A stretch of DNA of 8,142 nucleotides. It comes from an uncultured Fidelibacterota bacterium. Its GTDB lineage: Bacteria > Marinisomatota > Marinisomatia > SCGC-AAA003-L08 > GCA-002707645. The DNA is taken from positions 1-8,142 of the forward strand of contig CAJWAW010000028.1 of assembly GCA_913020255.1 (NCBI GenBank). Reading direction: 5' to 3'. This document shows, one piece after another, positions 5,209-8,142 of the stretch. The notes under the pieces are model-generated. The model saw only the letters and a program-made list of their open reading frames with translations. It did no database searches and was not told where the DNA came from. The translations under genes and the position numbers were made by a program. How positions within the stretch are numbered: the first letter of the stretch is position 1; every line of letters starts with the position of its first letter.

Positions 5209-7507
5209 TAATTAAATTTAGTAAAAGTACAACATCTTGAATATTAATACCACCATCATTATTCATGTCAGCAATAAAATCAGATTCTATACCTCCTAAA
5301 ATCATATTAATAATAATAACTACATCTTGAACATTTAATTGACCATCATAATTTGCATCACCTGAAAGACCATCATTAAACACAAGTATTTTAAAATCAT
5401 CAACCGCAGCTTCAATAATAGAACCACCACTACCATTATCACCATCGTAGTATATATCTTCTGCAATAAATCTAAATTTTATTTGATTAGATAGAGAAAT
5501 AGTTTCATCATTTAAAATAAATTGATGACGAGTCCAAGTATTTGAGTTTTCATCAGTTGATTCTAAAGAATACCACATATTTCCTCCATCATTAGAAACA
5601 TCTACTCGCCATACATCATTACCAGGATTAGCTCCACCTGCTGCTGCATTTGCATACCATCTCCAATAAGAAACAGCTGCAGTTGAATACTCTGACAAAT
5701 CATAAATAGGAGAAAATAAAGTGGTTTTCCCTCCATCTACATCTCCAAAACCAAATTCACTATCATTATTTGATACATCATTACCTGTAACAAAACAATA
5801 TTGACCATTAACTGTATGATCAGAATCTGGTTGAATAATCCCTCCATTATCATCATAAGTTGGATTTGGAATTGCTCTTTCCCAAATTCCTGCTGACGCT
5901 TGATCATCAGCATCTCCAACAGTCCATAAATTTTGTGCTTCAAATTCATCATTAACTATAGTCTCTGGTTGACCTACAAGAATAGAAATAGAACTACTTG
6001 AAACAACATTATAGTTATCATAAACATTCACAATAATTTCTTCAATAGAACCTTCTGGAGTTGATTGTAAAACTTCAAAATAAGTAATATTTCCTAAATC
6101 TAGTTCTTCACCCGCATCTAAATCTCCAGCTGTAATTTCAGATAATTCGAATATCAAATTTTCAGATGATAAAATATCAATTTGAACATCACCTGAAGAT
6201 GAGCTTAACCCAGTATTTTTAATTAAAATATTTAAAGGATAACTTTCTCCTTGGATGAAAGTTTCATTTTGAACACTAATATCAGAGCTATAATTTGAAC
6301 CTGCGGATAAAGCAAGATACTGATTAGCATATAAGTTTTCTTCACATAATGGGATAATACGATTTGTAGAAGGCCAAAATCCATCTTGGCTAGAACCAAC
6401 TTCAGGCGTATATGCAAAAATTCCATGTACTCCATACATCCAGTCACAAGCTTCTCCATTTACAGCATACAAAATATCAACACCGGTACCTAATAAATAT
6501 CCATTTACACTTACTAATTCTTCGCCAAGCTCAGTAAAAGTATCTATATCTTCCTGATCCATTGGATTAGGTTCAGTATATCCAAAAGGATGTAAAAGTA
6601 AATTACTATAGCTATGATAATTAAATGCTACTGGAAAATCATGTTGTGCAACAAAAGCTTCAATAGCGGCTGTTTCAGGTTCAGAAAATGGGCCATTGCC
6701 TCTATAAGTTTCATCACAACCGTCTGGACTAGAACCTTGATTGTCTAAACCCCACATAAAAGAATAGTTTCTATTTAGATCAACTCCATCTACTCCCCCA
6801 TTACAAGTCTCACGTCCATTTTTTCTTTGCATACCTCCACCATTTGGAGCTATCTGCTGATTATACAATAATCCATCAACATTTATAGCAGGAATAAACC
6901 ATAACTCTCTATTATCTAAAATATTATTTGCCATTTGGTCTGTACCATAATTTTCAACAAGCCAATTCATATAATAAAATAAATTCATATAACTCATAGG
7001 TTCTCTAGCATGATGAAGGCCAGTATATAAGACTTCAGCTTCATCTTCATCTATATTTGGATTATCACTCATTTTTAAAGCCCATATATCATGTCCATCT
7101 AAAGTTTGTCCTATAGAAATTTTTTCTGCAACTAAATTTGGATAATCTTCATGTAATTCATCTAAATTCTGAACAATCTCATCAAAAGTATAGTATCCAC
7201 CCATTGAACCATATTCAAAATCTCTAGATTCCATATCATTAGTAAGTCGAGAAGCATAAAATTCTTCTAAATTTTCATGAATAAGAGTATAAGAAATATT
7301 ATATGATTCTATTTTAGATAAATCTGATTGAGATATAGCAAATTGTATAGAATTATCATTTTCTAAATGAACATGGTCTAAATCAACTTGCAGTTCATTT
7401 AAAGTAGATATCAGCTGATCATCAGCATTATTGATCTTAATTTCCTTATAAATTTCATAAGAAAAAAGATTTGAAAGAATTAAAGTAAGTATGATAATAT
7501 TTTTCAT
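5201..7507 (-). CDS. Secreted M14 zinc carboxypeptidase with jelly-roll and dockerin domains
   Basis: The product is 768 residues. A signal peptide (1-17) is followed by a propeptide-like region (18-95) and the M14 catalytic domain (about 103-405). Zinc ligands are H166 and E169 in HHARE, and H298 in FNYHSYS. Substrate-binding residues are R232 (or R228) in RKNGR, N245-R246 in DLNRNY and Y347, and the general base is E369 in YTPEVG; all key M14 positions are present. C235 and C264 sit where pancreatic carboxypeptidase A has its disulfide. A CARDB-like beta domain (about 406-512), a MAM/jelly-roll-like domain (about 515-711) and a dockerin (715-768; loops D-A-N-Y-D and D-M-N-N-D) follow. It removes C-terminal residues from peptides outside the cell or at the surface. 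AAGGA lies 10 bases before the ATG. It is the first gene of the leftward operon and overlaps the hydrolase start by 8 bases. It is longer than simple M14 enzymes because of the added binding modules. Confidence 0.94.
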   Translation of the reverse strand: MKNIIILTLILSNLFSYEIYKEIKINNADDQLISTLNELQVDLDHVHLENDNSIQFAISQSDLSKIESYNISYTLIHENLEEFYASRLTNDMESRDFEYGSMGGYYTFDEIVQNLDELHEDYPNLVAEKISIGQTLDGHDIWALKMSDNPNIDEDEAEVLYTGLHHAREPMSYMNLFYYMNWLVENYGTDQMANNILDNRELWFIPAINVDGLLYNQQIAPNGGGMQRKNGRETCNGGVDGVDLNRNYSFMWGLDNQGSSPDGCDETYRGNGPFSEPETAAIEAFVAQHDFPVAFNYHSYSNLLLHPFGYTEPNPMDQEDIDTFTELGEELVSVNGYLLGTGVDILYAVNGEACDWMYGVHGIFAYTPEVGSSQDGFWPSTNRIIPLCEENLYANQYLALSAGSNYSSDISVQNETFIQGESYPLNILIKNTGLSSSSGDVQIDILSSENLIFELSEITAGDLDAGEELDLGNITYFEVLQSTPEGSIEEIIVNVYDNYNVVSSSSISILVGQPETIVNDEFEAQNLWTVGDADDQASAGIWERAIPNPTYDDNGGIIQPDSDHTVNGQYCFVTGNDVSNNDSEFGFGDVDGGKTTLFSPIYDLSEYSTAAVSYWRWYANAAAGGANPGNDVWRVDVSNDGGNMWYSLESTDENSNTWTRHQFILNDETISLSNQIKFRFIAEDIYYDGDNGSGGSIIEAAVDDFKILVFNDGLSGDANYDGQLNVQDVVIIINMILGGIESDFIADMNNDGGINIQDVVLLLNLIIG

Positions 7508-7517
7508 TTGATGAATA

Positions 7518-7522
7518 TCCTT
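7518..7522 (-). promoter_or_regulatory. Shine-Dalgarno AAGGA for the M14 carboxypeptidase
   Basis: Read on the - strand, AAGGA ends 10 bases before the ATG at 7507. It is the only clear ribosome binding site in the leftward operon; the three downstream genes lack one and start on or next to the previous stop codon. Confidence 0.7.
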
Positions 7523-7530
7523 AAAATAAT

Positions 7531-7560
7531 AATATATTTGAGTATTTATTAGTATTTCAA
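7531..7560 (-). promoter_or_regulatory. Candidate sigma-70-like promoter for the leftward operon
   Basis: On the - strand TTGAAA (7560-7555) and TATATT (7536-7531) are separated by 18 bases, giving a start point about 15-20 bases before the M14 ATG. The sequence around it is so AT-rich that TATA-like matches are expected by chance, so this is only a candidate. It lies in a 103-base region between divergent genes that must hold promoters for both. Confidence 0.35.
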
Positions 7561-7610
7561 ACTAATATATATATGTGAAATAGACAATTATTTTTACATT
7601 GTATTACAAA

Positions 7611-8117
7611 ATGAATAGATTTGAAAAATATATCTCTCTTTTGCTAAATAAATTAGCAATCAAAAATAAATTAATATTTTATTTTTTTAGAATATTCACA
7701 TTCACAGGTGAATGGTGGATGTATATATTATATGCTATTATAAGTATTCTAATTGATACTGATAAAGGTCTTGATGCAATAAAAATGGGTTTAATCGCTT
7801 ATGGCTTTCAGTATCCTATTTATTTTCTGATTAAAAATACAATAAAAAGAGATAGACCTTTTGAAACGCATCAAAATATAAAGGCATTAGTTAAGCCTCC
7901 AGATAAATATAGTTTACCATCAGGACATGCATCAGGAACTATGATAAGCGCATTAATTACAATGACTATATTTGAAGGATTAAGTTTGTTGATTTTTTGG
8001 CCTATTATAGTTGGATTATCTAGAGTTTTTCTAGGTGTACATTATCTTTCTGATTCTTTAATAGGATTCTTATTAGGGTATGCATGTTATTGTACTGCAT
8101 ATTTAATTATATTTTAA
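7611..8117 (+). CDS. PAP2-family membrane phosphatase
   Basis: The product is 168 residues from the ATG at 7611. All three motifs of the PAP2/acid phosphatase superfamily are present: K75-x6-R82-P83 (KNTIKRDRP), P103-S-G-H106, and S137-R-x5-H144-x3-D148 (SRVFLGVHYLSD). H106 and H144 are the expected catalytic histidines. About five hydrophobic helices surround them. The enzyme should remove phosphate from a lipid phosphate or pyrophosphate such as phosphatidic acid, phosphatidylglycerol phosphate or undecaprenyl pyrophosphate; which one cannot be decided. The length is typical of short bacterial members. An in-frame TTG at 7599 would add only four residues and has no ribosome site, so ATG is preferred; no Shine-Dalgarno precedes either. 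The gene is transcribed divergently from the peptidase operon, and its stop codon shares a base with the start of the next gene. Confidence 0.92.
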   Translation: MNRFEKYISLLLNKLAIKNKLIFYFFRIFTFTGEWWMYILYAIISILIDTDKGLDAIKMGLIAYGFQYPIYFLIKNTIKRDRPFETHQNIKALVKPPDKYSLPSGHASGTMISALITMTIFEGLSLLIFWPIIVGLSRVFLGVHYLSDSLIGFLLGYACYCTAYLIIF

Positions 8118-8142
8118 TGGAAAAAGGTAAAGTAAAACAAAA
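8117..8142 (+). CDS. Start of a downstream gene (3' end outside window)
   Basis: The stop codon of the PAP2 gene and an ATG share a base (TAATG at 8115-8119). The frame from this ATG stays open to the window edge and reads MEKGKVKQ. Stop-start overlap of this kind is typical of translationally coupled genes. Too little is present to suggest a product, and a chance ATG cannot be excluded. Confidence 0.45.

Noticed and set aside
5737..6459. Short open frames in another - strand frame inside the M14 gene
   Set aside because: They are Met/Ile/Gln-rich out-of-frame readings of the peptidase gene with no start signal or domain.
7541..7557. AGTATTT direct repeat, 10 bases apart
   Set aside because: Only two 7-base copies made of A, T and one G; not enough to call a binding site or repeat array.
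7555..7580. Inverted repeat TTTCA...TGAAA as an operator
   Set aside because: The arms are only 5 bases in very AT-rich sequence, well within chance expectation.

Overview
The window looks like a piece of a strongly AT-rich marine bacterial genome, most likely Candidatus Marinimicrobia (SAR406/Marinisomatota) or a close relative in the wider FCB group. This is inferred from protein style and not from a marker gene. The signs are secreted proteins ending in dockerin-like calcium-binding repeats of the form D-x-N-x-D...N-V-x-D-V-V-x-x-x-N-x-I, a secreted protein ending in a YPNPFN-type (type IX secretion style) sorting domain, and choice-of-anchor-like beta domains.

Layout. Positions 1-2601 read rightward: the 3' part of a large secreted multidomain protein with a C-terminal dockerin, then a small exported HMA (heavy-metal-associated) protein with a CxxxC metal site, then a complete VOC-fold (glyoxalase/dioxygenase superfamily) gene that has no ATG, GTG or TTG start and appears to begin at ATT. 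Positions 2602-2720 are non-coding and carry a strong hairpin terminator between two converging gene sets. Positions 2721-7507 read leftward as a tightly packed four-gene operon. In transcription order it encodes a secreted M14 zinc carboxypeptidase with a dockerin, an exported dienelactone-hydrolase-like alpha/beta hydrolase, a seven-helix YwaF/TIGR02206-type membrane protein, and a small secreted protein with a type IX-style sorting domain. Positions 7508-7610 form a divergent promoter region. From 7611 a PAP2-family lipid phosphatase reads rightward, and its stop codon overlaps the ATG of another gene that runs off the window.

How the genes fit together. The leftward operon is an envelope or exported-enzyme set: a peptidase that removes C-terminal residues, a soluble hydrolase, an integral membrane protein whose distant relatives act on lipids, and a secreted beta-rich protein. 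Joint work on scavenged peptides or esters at the cell surface is a reasonable inference, but the sequence does not prove it. The rightward genes at the left edge are adjacent and perhaps translationally coupled, but their products share no obvious pathway. No RNA gene, insertion sequence, CRISPR array, phage gene or gene-free stretch longer than 300 bases was found. I did not find a clearly novel multi-gene system. The most unusual items are the ATT-start VOC gene, the paired dockerins with matched recognition positions, and the composition of the four-gene operon.
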